Origin: Zea mays | Lineage: Eukaryota > Streptophyta > Magnoliopsida > Poales > Poaceae | NCBI RefSeq assembly: GCF_902167145.1 | Contig: NC_050105.1 | Span: forward strand, 118,871,898-118,935,897 | Reading direction: 5' to 3' | Length of the DNA stretch: 64,000 nt | Shown: in pieces, positions 12,163-23,376 of the stretch | How positions within the stretch are numbered: position 1 is the first letter of the stretch | How the letters are laid out: each line of letters begins with the position of its first letter | Position numbers and translations under genes: made by a program | Notes under the pieces: generated by a model | Databases searched by the model: none | Told to the model about the DNA's origin: nothing | The model's input: the letters and a program-made list of their open reading frames with translations, nothing else

Positions 12163-12450
12163 GTCCCTAAGGGGATGCAGAGCATGACGAAGCTACAAAA
12201 AGTCGTTCTTAAGGGAGCGCAGGGTAAGTTTTCTGCTCAAAAGTCGTTCCTAAGGGAATGCAGAGCCAAATATCGCCGAAATATAAGTCGAAACGCGAAA
12301 AGTCAACGCGAATACCACCGAAATATAAGGCGAAGCACGAAAAGTCAACGCGAATACCGCCGAAATAGAAGGAGAAGAAGTTCAAAAGACGTTCCTAAGG
12401 GGATGCAGAACTTACACCGAAAAATAAGCGGTGCAGCCGAAAAATAAACG
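12163..12450 (+). repeat. Imperfect tandem repeats downstream of pol, element B
   Basis: These are the same repeat family as 5088-5400, with the core GTTCCTAAGGGGATGCAGA and spacers such as CGCGAAAAGTCAACGCGAA. They lie in the same position between pol and the antisense gene. The remainder of 11956-12916 is AT-rich and without a recognisable gene. Confidence 0.7.
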
Positions 12451-12952
12451 GCAAAGAGATTTCAGTTATTCCTATGGGAATGAAGGTTGTGGATGAAGCT
12501 TTGAATGTGTGTGTTTGGGCATTCATTTGCACGATACATTACATCATACATTGCATTCATAAACATTCATTTAGACATACATAGGATCATCATCATCATA
12601 TCATACAGATACAGACAGTTGCTTCGGCCCTAAGTATACAGCTTCAAAAGCAGATTCATGCTTCGTTGTGTACGAAAAGAAGGGAAGGTGTTTTTCGCCT
12701 TCGGCTCAAAAAATACAAGTTTCATCCACATCAAAGCATTTCATACATCGATGGAAAGGTAAAAATATATTACAAGGTATGGACAAATTTACATAGTAGA
12801 ATCTAATTCTTAAGTTACAATATTCTTTATAAAGGTTAATACAAAAGTCTTCTTAGAATTTTTCCACAGCTAGGTATTCGAGCTTCATCACCATATGTTG
12901 AGCTTCGAATCATCTTCTAAGCTTCGGCTCTGTGTTCTTCGGCTTCGTCATC

Positions 12953-13026
12953 CTATACATATCAAAGCATTATAAGAAAAATTCAAGTTTCGAGGAAAAG
13001 GTAAGCACAAGGTATGATTTTATTAC
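12953..13026 (-). other. Intron 2 of the antisense gene, element B
   Basis: The minus strand reads AAGCCG|GTAATA at the donor and GTATAG|GATGAC at the acceptor. It is phase 0 and 74 nt long. The equivalent in element A is 5932-5858 (75 nt). Confidence 0.6.
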
Positions 13027-13725
13027 CGGCTTGAGATGACTTCGAGCTTCGTCACCAGCTAGGCTTCGCCCACCCTTCGTCCATATTTTCCTTATAAATC
13101 TGTTTCCTATGCTTCGAGCTAGGCTGGGGATATCAATCAGATCTGCTGGTGATAAGCTGAAGTTTGGTCTATTAACAATCTTTCCATGCGTGCAACCAGA
13201 CTTCATGAAGGCAACAGCTATGCCCCGAGAAGCTAGCAGGGCACAGAAATCACCATGTCTGGCTATAACTTCATCAAGAGCATCAACTTCGCCCTCAATG
13301 TGTTCAAAGGTCCCTGGCAGGTCTTCAACCGAAGGACTGAATTTCTCAGAGCTGGCTCCAACCGAGTTGAAGACCTGCTTTAGCCGCTGCACGCATCGGT
13401 TGCTGAACTCCAGACATTTATCTTGAAGCTCTTTCAATGATTTTTGCAGATTTGAACTTTTTTCGACCTCAGCCTCAAACTTCGTATCAAATTTCTGTTT
13501 TTCTTGTTCGAAGCTTTCTGATTTTGAGAGAAGCTCCTTATCCAACTTTGCAATTTTGGCTTCAGCTTCTGCCGGTAAGCCTTCCATTGTCTGAAGTTCA
13601 AAATCTTTCTTTTCAAGAGCAGCTGCTTGATCTTTTATTTTGCTTTCTAAACCTTCAATTATAATCTCATGTTTTTTCTCTTCAAGGTCCTGTTGCATCC
13701 TCAAAGCTTTGCTTAATAGCATACT

Positions 13726-13799
13726 CTGTGTAGAAGCAAGCTTCGTCAGCAAACACCTTCGTTGTTAAAAACAATGAAAAGTCGAAGAGAAGTTTTTAC
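13726..13799 (-). other. Intron 1 of the antisense gene, element B
   Basis: The minus strand reads CAAG|GTAAAA at the donor and ACACAG|AGTATG at the acceptor. It is phase 0 and 74 nt long. The equivalent in element A is 6703-6632 (72 nt). Confidence 0.65.
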
Positions 13800-16038
13800 C
13801 TTGAAGTTAGAATAGAATAAACTACCGACGATATGCTGTCGTCGGTAGCGGCTGATATCGGTCTCAAGCTTCGGGAAACCAATACTCTTCGAGAGAGTAC
13901 CGACGACCTTCGCTCCAGTCTGGTCTCGGAGACAACCTAAGCTTTCATCGTCAATACCGCCAAAGAGCATCGCCCCTGGCTAATACCCGCAGGATATGGC
14001 ATACTCTCTCAACTCTTCTTTCTCAGCCTTTGTCAATTCTTGTCCAGTTAAGTTTTGAAAGTTGAAGTTTTCTTCTTCTAAAGTATCTTCGGCTATTTCC
14101 TTCTCTTTCCCAGGCACTGTAGCCATGGTCTCTTTGGCGGCTGTAGCAGCTTCTTCTGCAGCCATATCCAGAAGTATTTTATCAATATCAGAAATTGTGC
14201 TTTCTAGGTTTGCATCTTCGGCAGGTGCAGCTTTGGTAGCTGTAGCGCTCTCGATAGCTGGTGCCTTTGACGCTGAAGCTGGCGGTGGTGTTTCTTCAAT
14301 GGCCTCTGTCATAGTAATAATCCTTCATTTTTTCGGCCCAGAAGACTTCTTCGGTGCCGAGGGCTCCTTCTTCTTCTGAAAAAGCTTCGTCAGATGTGGC
14401 CCCAGTGGACTTAGCTTGACAGGCAAGGATTCAGTCATTACCTTTAGAATTTCTTCTACATCGGTAGCAGAAGGTGTTGAAGGAGTCTCTTCTTCCATAT
14501 CAGTTGCCTTCTGCTTCGGAGCCGCAACTTTCCTTTTCTTCGGAGCAACTGCCTTCGGCTCAGGGCTCCATTTTCTCTTCTTCAGGATTTCTTCATCTTC
14601 TTTCACCATTCTAGCAGCCTGTCTGCCCACAACACTAATAATTCTTTTTCTTTTTTGCCCTTCGGCGCCCTTGTTCAATCGCTCGTAGTCTGGATATTCA
14701 AAATTCAGGGCATCCATTACCCGATTCAATCTTCGCTTCGGTCAGGCGCCGAAGGCTGCAGTCATCAACTGATCTTCTTTTCTCGTATAATTGCCCAAAA
14801 TCTCGTTGCACATAACTTCAATTGTATCCAACCATTCTTGGCAGGGTTCTTTGAAGTGTTTCTTGAACTTGAAATGATAGGGCAGTCGAACGAGTTCATT
14901 CTTCTTTTTTCTCTTTTTCAAGCTTCGGCATACCCCATTCCCTCAACGTTGGGAATACTCGGTTGGCCAAGTATTCTTGAACTAAATACCTAGTTCCAAT
15001 ATGTTCAGATACAACTCTAAACTCATACACAACATCTGGGCATGGTGCCCCGGCGTCATGTTGCACTGAGGCCTAGTCAGCCCGAAGGTTAGCTCCAGCG
15101 GGCTCTGAACTAGCTTCTCCTTTTTCTCATCAATCTTAACATAAAACCATTCAGATTTCAACTGGTCGGCCATTTAGAGCGATAGCTGACCACCGGTGTC
15201 TTCATGTCTTTGCGATAAGCAAAATTATAGCAGTCGAAGTTCTCATGCAGTCCGTCTTTCCTAGCCTTCGTCTAATAGTGAAGTTCATGTACTCGGCAGA
15301 AGGCTTCGGTGAGCGGCTCCACCCCTTGACTTCGGAGAGCCCAGATATACACGTTGAGCCTAACAATGGCGTTAGGGGTCAGCTGATGAAGGTAAATCTC
15401 AAAATTTTCCAAGACATCTGCAATCATCCCGTCTAGAGGAAATCTCAACCCTGCTTTGAAGAAGCTCTTAAAAACCACCACTTCATCATTTTCTGGTTTT
15501 GGGATAGTCTCTTCCCCACCAAAACGAATCAACCCCTTATCGGCTTCTCTGAAGTAGCCTACCTTCGTTATCATAGCCATATCAGCTTCAGACACAGTTG
15601 ACTTCCCAAAATCCAAATGGCTAGGCTTCGATGGCATAGCGGTGTTATAATCAATCTCTTCTTCACCAATATCGCCCTCTTCAATATCTGCCTGCTCCGC
15701 TTCAGTAGCAGGGGCGCCTTCGTCAGGGGCGCCCTCCGTCACAACTAGTCCCGACCGCCTCATAACCTCGAAGATCGGAGCAGTTTCAGTAGCTTCGGTT
15801 TCCTCTCCGTCATGTGTAACCCTAGCTGTTGAGCGCACCCTGGCCATTTAATGTGGAATTTCTTGCGTTTTGACGAAGTTGATTATTTTTGACGAAGCTC
15901 CTTCTTGTCACGAAGCTAGGGCAAAGTGATCCTTTGATTGGGAATACGATGAACAAGCTTCGGCGGTGGTCAAATTTTTTGGCAGCACAACAGTGCAATA
16001 GCAGTAAATGTTGTGGTACCTTCACAACTACCCATCTG

Positions 16039-16047
16039 TTTATATAG
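16039..16047 (-). promoter_or_regulatory. Antisense TATA box, element B
   Basis: The minus strand reads CTATATAAA, about 190 bp upstream of the antisense ATG at 15847. Element A has the same box at the same distance (18540-18548). It is the likely promoter of the antisense gene. The rest of 15848-16325 is non-coding. Confidence 0.6.
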
Positions 16048-16313
16048 TGCTGCAGGTGGGAAGGTGAATCATCAAGTCGCTCGCACCCGCTGAACAGTCA
16101 CCCGCACTCGCTGAACGGTGGACCATAGTGCCCAAGAAGCTGAATCACCAGATCGCGCGTACTCGTTGTATGGTGGGACCACCCTTCACTCGGAATATCT
16201 AAATCGTTTCTCGGCAACGAGCTAAGGGAAGGTGTTTTTCGGACCTTCGGCATTCCGAAGCCTGAGAGAGTTTTTCACGGGTCGAGCTCGTTACAAAAAA
16301 TGATCTGGCACCG

Positions 16314-16325
16314 TGAAGGGGTTAC
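16314..16325 (+). promoter_or_regulatory. Polypurine tract region of element B
   Basis: TGAAGGGGTTAC lies directly before the 3' LTR. Element A has GAGAAGGGGCTAC in the same place. Confidence 0.55.
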
Positions 16326-16913
16326 TGTTGGGCGTCTGCTTCATCGCCGAAGGTCCCATAAGAAGAAACACCTTCGAAAGACTGACACAAAGCCGAAGCT
16401 ATCAATCAAAGAGCTTCGGAGTACATTTTCAGATGCACCGACTTAAAGATGAAATGACCAATCGGCCCGAGATAGCTTGTACTATGATTGTAAACATTTG
16501 TGAAGGGCATGAATGTAATTTCTCACAGGCTGTGTCCTGTGCCTATAAATAGATGAATAGTACCCCTGCACTGTTCAAGCTGTCCTGTATTCACCCGTGC
16601 GCAACACTTGGATTTTTGCCTTCTGTCAAGCCGAAGGTATAAATGTAATTAATTTCGTATTTAAATATTCAAGTTTATATAATGAAGACATGTGAATGAT
16701 ATTATATGTTTATTCGTGTTATCTTTTATATTTCATATGTTTCGCCTTTCACTTTCTTATGCTATGATGATGAAGGTACGCCCTTCATGACCTTCGTCCG
16801 AAGATCGTTATATCCTAAGGGAAATAATGCTTCGAAGGACGAAGGACATTAACACTTAATACTCTGTGTTGCCTTGTTCTTGACTCATAGCATTTGAGAA
16901 CAAGTCCCCAACA
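16326..16913 (+). repeat. 3' LTR of element B
   Basis: It begins TGTTGGGC, ends CCCCAACA, and is followed by the target duplication GGTCA. Confidence 0.95.
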
Positions 16914-18338
16914 GGTCATTACCTTTAGAATTTCTTCTATGTCAGTAGCAGAAGGTGTTGAAGGAGTCTCTTCCTCTATCTCAGTTGTTTTTGGCTTCGA
17001 AGCCGCATCCTTCCTCTTCTTCGGAGCAGCCACCTTCGGTTCAGGGCTGGATTTTCTCTTTTTCAGAGATTCTTCATCTTCTTTCACCATCCTAGCAGCT
17101 TGTCTACTCAGAACACTAATAATTCTTTTTCTCTTTTGCCCTTCGACACCCTTGTTCAATCGCTCATAGTCAGGATATTCAAAGTTCAAGGCATCCATTA
17201 CTCGGTTCAACCTTCATTTTGGTCGGGTGCCGAAGGGTGCAGTCATCAGCTGATCTTCTTTTTTAGTGTAATTACCCAAAATTTCGTTGCACATAGTTTC
17301 TATCATTTCTAACCATTCTTGGCATGGCCCTTTGAATTATTTCTCAAATTTGAACCGATAAGGCAGTCGCACAAGTTCATTCTTTTCCTTTGTCCCCTTT
17401 AGCTTCGACATATTCCATTCACTCAGCGTCGGGAACACCTTATAGGCCAGATATTCTTGGACTAGATCTCTGGTGCTGATCTGCTCGGCTACCACCCTGA
17501 ATTCTGCCACAGCTTGTTGGCACGGTGACCCCGACGTCATGCGGCACAGGGGCTTAGTCAACCCGAAGCTTAAGCTCAGCGGGCTCAGTACTAGCGTCTT
17601 TAGCTTCTCCCTCTTCTTTTCATCGGTCTTAACATAGAACCACTCATTTTTCCAACTGGTTGGCCACTTGGTGCGATAGCTGACCACCGGAGCCTTCATA
17701 TCTTTGCGGTAAGCGAAGTTGTAACAACCAAAATTATCATGAAGCCCATCTTCTCTGGACTTCGTCTGATAATGAAGCTCATGCACTCGGCAAAAAGCTT
17801 CGGCATTCGGGTCTATTCCTTGGCTTTGGAGTGCCTAGATGAAGACGTTGAGCCTAACGATAGCGTTAGGAGTCAGCTGATGAAGATAGATTTCGTAATT
17901 TTCCAAAATTTCCCCAATTATCTCGTTCAAAGGAAACCTCAATCCCGCTCTAAAGAAACTCTTAAAAACTACCACCTCATCATTTTCCGGTGTTGGAGTG
18001 GTTTCTTCCCCGGCAAAACGAATCAGCTTCTTCTCAGCTTCTCCGAAGTAGCCTAGCTTTATCATCATGGGCATATCAGCCTCAGAAACAGTAGATTTTC
18101 CAAAGTCCAAGTGGCTGGGTTTGGCTGGCATAAGAGTGTTATAATCTTCTTCTTCATCAACATCATCTTCTTCAACGTCAGCCTGTTCAGCTTCGGCAGC
18201 AGGTGCACCTTCATCAGTAGCTCCCTCTGTCACAACCAGACCTGATTGTCTCATCACTTCAGAGATCGGGGCCATCTCTGTGGCTTCGGTCTCCTCTCCG
18301 TCATGGGTCACCCTAGCAGTTGAACGTACTCTGGCCAT
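16914..18338 (-). pseudogene. Antisense accessory gene of element A, 5' part
   Basis: The ATG is at 18338. The encoded protein starts MARVRSTARV like the copy in element B and has the same PF04195-like block (AGLRFPLNEII, then LHQLTPNAIVRL near 17850-17960). The frame stays the same to 16914 but holds a TAG at 17835-17837 (Trp codon in element B), a TAA near 17337 and a TGA near 17211. The segment ends where element B is inserted; the gene continues at 7374. It contains a Lys/Arg-rich stretch (KKRKSSPEPK near 17050) that could act as a nuclear signal, which is inference only. Confidence 0.75.
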
Positions 18339-18539
18339 CAGGTGTTGAATTCCTTGCAGTTCTTACGAATGTTGATGATTTTTATAGTTTTGATGAAGCT
18401 CCCTCTTATGCCGAAGCTAGATGAAAATGATGCTTTGCTTGAGAATGCGATGAGAAAGCTTCGGCTATGGTTAAATTTTTTAGTAGCACAACAGTGCAAT
18501 GGCAATGAATGCTGTGGTAACTTCACACCTGCCCGTCTG

Positions 18540-18548
18540 TTTATATAG
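18540..18548 (-). promoter_or_regulatory. Antisense TATA box, element A
   Basis: CTATATAAA on the minus strand, about 200 bp before the antisense ATG at 18338. It is conserved with element B, while much of the surrounding 18339-18825 stretch is non-coding. Confidence 0.6.
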
Positions 18549-18812
18549 TGCTGCAGGTGTGAAGGTGAATCGTCAAGTCACCCGCACCCGCTCAACAGTC
18601 ACCCGCACCCACTGAACGGTGGACCACGGCGCGTGGGAGATGAATCGCCAGATCGCGCGTACCCGCCGCATGGTGGGGCCACCTCGCGCTCGGAATATTT
18701 TAATCGTTTCTCGGCAACAAGCTCAGGGAAGGTGTTTTTCGGACCTTCGGCATTCTGAAGCCTAGGACAATTTTTCACGGATCAAGCTCGTTACGAAAAA
18801 CGATCTAGCACC

Positions 18813-18825
18813 GAGAAGGGGCTAC
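18813..18825 (+). promoter_or_regulatory. Polypurine tract region of element A
   Basis: GAGAAGGGGCTAC directly precedes the 3' LTR. Confidence 0.55.
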
Positions 18826-19438
18826 TGTTGGGGGTCTGCTTCGTCGCCGAAGGTCCTGTAAGAAGAAACACCTTCGGAAGATCATCACAGAAATAACGTC
18901 GAAGCTACCTTCCAGGGAACTTCGGCATAACGACATGCCTTGAGACGAAGGGTTGCACTGACTTAAAGATGAAAAGACAGATCGACCCATGATAATTTGT
19001 GTTATGATTGTAATCGGTTGTAAAGGGTATAAATGTAATTTCACACAGACTGCGCCATGTGCCTATAAATAGATGAACACTACCCTCGTACTGTTCACGC
19101 TGACTTGTACTCGCTTGTGCATCACGCTTGTACTTTTTGTCTTCTATCAAGCCGAAGGTATAAGTGTAATTCAATATTGCTCTTATTCATTCATAATTAT
19201 ATAATAAAAGACATATTATGATTTGATATAATTATTCATGTTATTTCCCATTTTTCATATGTTTCGTCCTTCATTGTTATATATTGTGATTATGAAGGTA
19301 CTTCCTTCATAACCTTCGTCCGAAGATCGTTATATCCTTTAGGAAATAATTCTTCGAAGGACGAAGGACATTAACCATTAACCTATTTTTGTGCTGCCTT
19401 GTTCTTAATTCATAGCATTTGAGAACAAGTCCCCAACA
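18826..19438 (+). repeat. 3' LTR of element A
   Basis: A 613-bp LTR, TGTTGGGG to CCCCAACA, matching 1-407 over the shared part. It is followed by GTGCA (19439-19443), the expected position of the target duplication; the other copy lies outside the window. Confidence 0.92.
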
Positions 19439-20114
19439 GTGCACTTGGATTCAAAACATACTATCGGGAAGCATGTCGGTGTAAAGGTCAATGATGAAGT
19501 AGGTCCTTTTTTAGTACATATAATATGATAGGGTGACCCCCTCTCGCCGATCCTTTTTAATATCGTTGCGGATATGTTGACGATTCTTTTTTGAGAGCAA
19601 AAGAGACAAATCCATTTGCAGGGATAATCCCCCATTTGGTAGATGGGGGAATTTCCATACTGCAATATGTAGATGACATGATGGTTTTTATGGATCACAA
19701 CTTGGAACATGCTCATAATGTGAAATTATTCTTGACTACATTCGAGCAAATGTTAGTCCTAAAAATTATCTTTCATAAAAGCAAACTTTACTGTTACGGG
19801 TTGGCTAAGGAACGTGAAGACCATTACTCACGTCTTTTTAGATGTGGTATTGGTTTGATGCCTTTTACATACCTCAGAATTCCTATGACACATCGCAGGT
19901 TGAGAAATAGTGAGTGGCGATGTGTCATTGATAGGTTCAAGAAAAGACTTAGTAACTAGAAATGAAAAATTCTTTCATCAGCAAGACACTTAGTGGTTAT
20001 TAATTCAGTTCTAAGTAGCCTTCCTATTTTTATGATGTCTTTTTTTGAGATACCAGCGGGAGTGCTTGAGAAACTAGATGTTATTCGATCCATATTCTTT
20101 TGGCAGGGAGGCCA
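19439..20114 (+). pseudogene. LINE reverse transcriptase fragment, part 1
   Basis: The decayed coding sequence has the LINE RT hallmark GDPLSPILFNIVADM near 19532-19576 and LQYVDDMMVF near 19660-19690. It ends in a block (SFFEIPAGVLEKLD, then FFWQGG) that normally precedes the RT zinc-binding region. Stops near 19529-19534 and the loss of the usual YKGVRQ residues show decay. The 5' part must lie beyond element A, outside the window. The sequence resumes at 27847 after the LTR element at 20115-27841. Confidence 0.85.
20110..20114. other. Target site duplication of the Tekay-like element, left copy
   Basis: GGCCA here and at 27842-27846. The LINE frame rejoins across the pair. Confidence 0.93.
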
Positions 20115-23100
20115 TGTCACACCCGGGTTTCGGGGCACCAAGACCCGGGCGCGAACATAATCACCAGGTGTGCTGGGACCAAGTCTCACACATATGATGA
20201 ATCATGGCACAGGATCGAATGTCACATCTTTACTATATAATAGGAGTTTTGTACAAAATAAATAATTATATTATAAAGAGACAACGGTCCAGCAACCCAA
20301 AGTTGACTAGGAGACAACGGCCTAGACCTCTCACGAACTCGTCACAACATCCTCCATGCGCCTCATCCTGTGGTACCTGTTCTTGACCTGTGGGGGGGTG
20401 TGAGACAGCAAGAGTGAGCTCACATACGTTCATCGCTCAACAAGTTGTGGGGAATAATGTGCATGAACTCGCCAAAGGTGGGAGCTCACGTGAAGTGTAA
20501 GGCTTACCAAAGAGGATGGTTAGAGCTGAGCATTGCTTTTAAAGTTGGTCAAAATTTTATTAGCAGTTACTAAGTATAAGTAAATACCAACCCAATTAAG
20601 AAAAGTAATAACATCACCTGCGATGCAATGCATATGACAAATTGATTTTGTTCCATAAATTAATCATGTGAGGGTCCGAGCTGCTCATGACGTGAGCACG
20701 GCTAGTGTACCAGTTTTACACTCTGCAGAGGTTGCACATCTTTACCCACAAGTCATGTTACCCATCTGCCCAGGGATCGCGACTTCCCATACACCTCTAC
20801 CGAGGAGGCAAGGCAGGGTAACACTACGAGGCCTTTACAAAGTTCCACTAGCTTCAGAAAACCCGCTATAGTTTATAGGAAGCTCCAATGCAGGGTTCTT
20901 GCCTGACCGCCATCGCAGCAAAATCAACCAAGGACCTCCCTACACTGACCAATCCCCTACTGCCCTTGCCCCTTTCGGGTAAGGTAGTCCTCCACTAGCT
21001 TTCCTAATTAATCAGCCAAGGGCGTCCATAAACCCTTGTGGTAGCACTATTTTCCCGGGTGGTCGCTCCATGTTCTAATTAACATAATGATCTTATCATG
21101 AACAGTGATAATAAACAGATAATAAAAGTATAATCGTGAACAATGTACCTTCATACCCAAAACCACATAAAGCACTAGCAAGTACTACCCAAAAAGTTCA
21201 GTGGTAAACAAGGTATAAAGATAGACAAACTAGGGTAACCTATCGGGTCCCATCAAAATTAACCTATGCAGATCATTATGATTAATCAGAACATGGCTGG
21301 GTAAAAAGAAGTGATCAAGGGCACAACTTGCCTGTGACTTGAGATTCCAGGTACCAACTTGCTCTTCAGTTGACTCGTGTCCTCACCGCTAAACGTAGCA
21401 ATACAGACAAACATGGTGCAGGCAAAATTAACATTACACCAAACATATATGCAAAATACATAATAATGATCTACATATTGAAATAAGATCACAGGAACAG
21501 GAATCATTAATTTTGGAGTTATGGATTTTGAGTTATGAATTTTCAAAAGATTTAGGAGTGGAGTACAAAAGAAACTAAGTATATAATTTTAGTTTAGGTT
21601 TCATAACAAAATAAAGTTACTAGGTGATAAACCATATTAATATGAATTTAATGCAGCTGGAATGGATTAAAAAGGAGCTAATATGAATTTTCTATGAATT
21701 ATTTAAGTTCTGGAATTATTTTGGCACTAGAAATCCATTTTCTAAATTATTTTTCATATTTTCACAGAGTTCTGGTCTGGGCGCATAAATAAACAAAAGG
21801 CCACGGGCTACTCTGCAAAAGTTCTCAGACACAGGCAAACCCCCAAATGGACGGCGGGTTGGTTTATTAGAAATTCAGGGGCTTTTATGCAAAACACTCA
21901 GCGCGAAGGGGTCTGATGGATTCGTGGCCGCAGGATAGAAATCGGACGGCCCAGATTAAAAGTCGGCATCATAACTGAATCGGTACGCGACGATGTCCGC
22001 AGGATCAAAGATCCACGGTGGTAACCCCCCTAGGCGAAACGCTATGCCCCAGTTGATCCAGCCCGATCATCAGTCGAACAACGGCCCACGGTGACTCTCT
22101 CCCAGATCTAAACCCATCCCTACATCCTGAATCCAACGGACCCCATGACTCCGTTCTCTACCGACGCCAGAGTGTGATGGCGCCGCCCACACGCACGGCG
22201 GAGCCATCGCCGGAGCACGCCAGACCGAGGCCACGATGCTCCCCGCACGCATCAAGGCCCCGATTCTCAATGAGGAGGGTGATTCGAATACGATGGAGCT
22301 ACTCACCGTAGCTGGAGGGCAATGGAGGGAGCTGGCCACGAAGGAGAGCAGACCCGCGGCGGCGCTTGAGCTACGGCGAGCGATTCTGACGTCGCCGGCC
22401 CCCAATCGCACCCGGAAAGGTCACGGAAGGTTTCCAGACGCGCAGGCTACACCAATCGAGCACTTCCCCGGAACCAAAACGCGGTGAAATAACAGGGCCA
22501 AAGGGCGGCGGCTGGAGCTCTCCCTCTCCGCGAATTCGGTGGTTTTTGCACGATGCTTTGGACAATGGGAGGTGGTCGGGTCTTATAGCTGGTCTTGCGA
22601 AAATCTCGGCGGGGTTGGAGCCTTGGAGGTCGGGTCGCGGACTCCGTTGCCCGGACCAGCGTGACCCCCGCGCGGAATCCGCCGTTTGCGCGCGGTCTGT
22701 TGCGCGAGCGCGACGAGGAAGACCTACCTGACAGCGCGGTCCCACGAACCAGGGAGGCGCGGGTGTGAGGGAGGAGCCGAGCGATAGGGCCCGCGTGTCG
22801 ACGCCTGGAATCCAGGGTTTTGCGCGCGCTAGAGTGGACGTGGGGTTGGGCCGCATGGAGAGGGAAATAGTGGAGTGGGCCGAGCTAAGGGGATTTGGCC
22901 CAACGATATAAGGCTTTCTTTTTTTTCTCCTATTTTTCTGATTTCTATTTTCAAATTCAAACCAAACTCAAATTTAAATTCCGAATAGAACACCAACATA
23001 AATGAAAAACTTTATATTATTACTATTATTTGATATATATTTGTTTTAATTATTTTATACATGATTCCAATCATAAAATAGAAAATAGTTCATATCTTAT

Positions 23101-23336
23101 GAATTTTAGTGAAATATAATTTATGTTGTAGATCATATATTAAGAAATAGTTTTGATCATAATTCTTATATATATAATTTCAACCCAAGAATACTTTAAT
23201 TTATCTAGAAAAAAATTATATTAATTTTGGGGTAGTAACTTTGAAATTATGAATATTATTAAGGAAAGGTGTTTTGATTGAAAACCCTTGGGAAATTTTT
23301 CCTTAATTCCACAAGATCGAACTTTAGGGTGTTACA
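20115..23336 (-). repeat. 3' LTR of the Tekay-like element
   Basis: It lies next to the polypurine tract, so it is the 3' LTR although leftmost in the window. AT-rich and GC-rich parts alternate; about 22080-22880 is GC-rich and gives several chance open frames on both strands that I do not call. Confidence 0.92.
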
Positions 23337-23376
23337 AATCCTACCCCCCTTAACAGAAATCTCATCCTCGAGATTT
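23337..23376 (-). pseudogene. Last codons of a chromovirus pol plus polypurine tract
   Basis: The minus strand reads as NLEDEISVKGG followed by a purine-rich run (AAGGGGGGTAGG) that abuts the LTR. The motif NLEDEIS-KGG is, as I recall, the C-terminus of the polyprotein of Tekay/Del chromoviruses. It is the only coding trace in the interior and shows the element derives from a full-size parent. Confidence 0.55.

Larger units (their letters stand above)
12917..15847 (-). pseudogene. Antisense accessory gene of element B (three exons, decayed)
   Basis: The start is an ATG at 15847 (protein begins MARVRSTARV, as in element A). The first part has a conserved block (AGLRFPLDGMI, then LHQLTPNAIVRL) typical of the plant 'putative gypsy type transposon' domain (PF04195), and a WFYVK block. 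An acidic/Ala-rich middle follows, then GSLFYSNFK at the end of exon 1 (13800). Intron 1 is 13799-13726 (74 nt, GT..AG, phase 0). Exon 2 is 13725-13027 and is coiled-coil-like. Intron 2 is 13026-12953 (74 nt). Exon 3 ends with TAG at 12917-12919. The spliced product would be about 900 residues or more. Breaks include a TAG at about 15270 where element A has CAG, and further stops and shifts between 15200 and 13980. Its role in the life cycle is not known. Confidence 0.78.
7375..16913 (+). mobile_element. Element B: full-length Tat-type gypsy retrotransposon nested in element A
   Basis: A complete 9539-bp element with LTRs at 7375-7963 and 16326-16913 and target duplication GGTCA. It belongs to the same family as element A: the same order of parts, the same missing gag, and high nucleotide similarity throughout. 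Its two LTRs differ at roughly 17 of about 589 positions by eye (about 3%), so it is not a very recent insertion. Confidence 0.95.
1..19438 (+). mobile_element. Element A: Tat-type Ty3/gypsy LTR retrotransposon, left end cut by window
   Basis: The element runs from a partial 5' LTR (1-407) to a 3' LTR (18826-19438) that matches it closely. It starts outside the window: comparison of the two LTRs suggests about 205 bp of the 5' LTR are missing. The order is LTR, primer-site region, protease/RT/RNase H/integrase on plus, tandem repeats, a long antisense gene on minus, then LTR. This order with an antisense extra gene is known from the Tat lineage of plant gypsy elements. Two later insertions interrupt it: a solo LTR at 596-1073 and the related element B at 7375-16913. 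The family name is not assigned; I do not recognise it with certainty. Confidence 0.9.
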
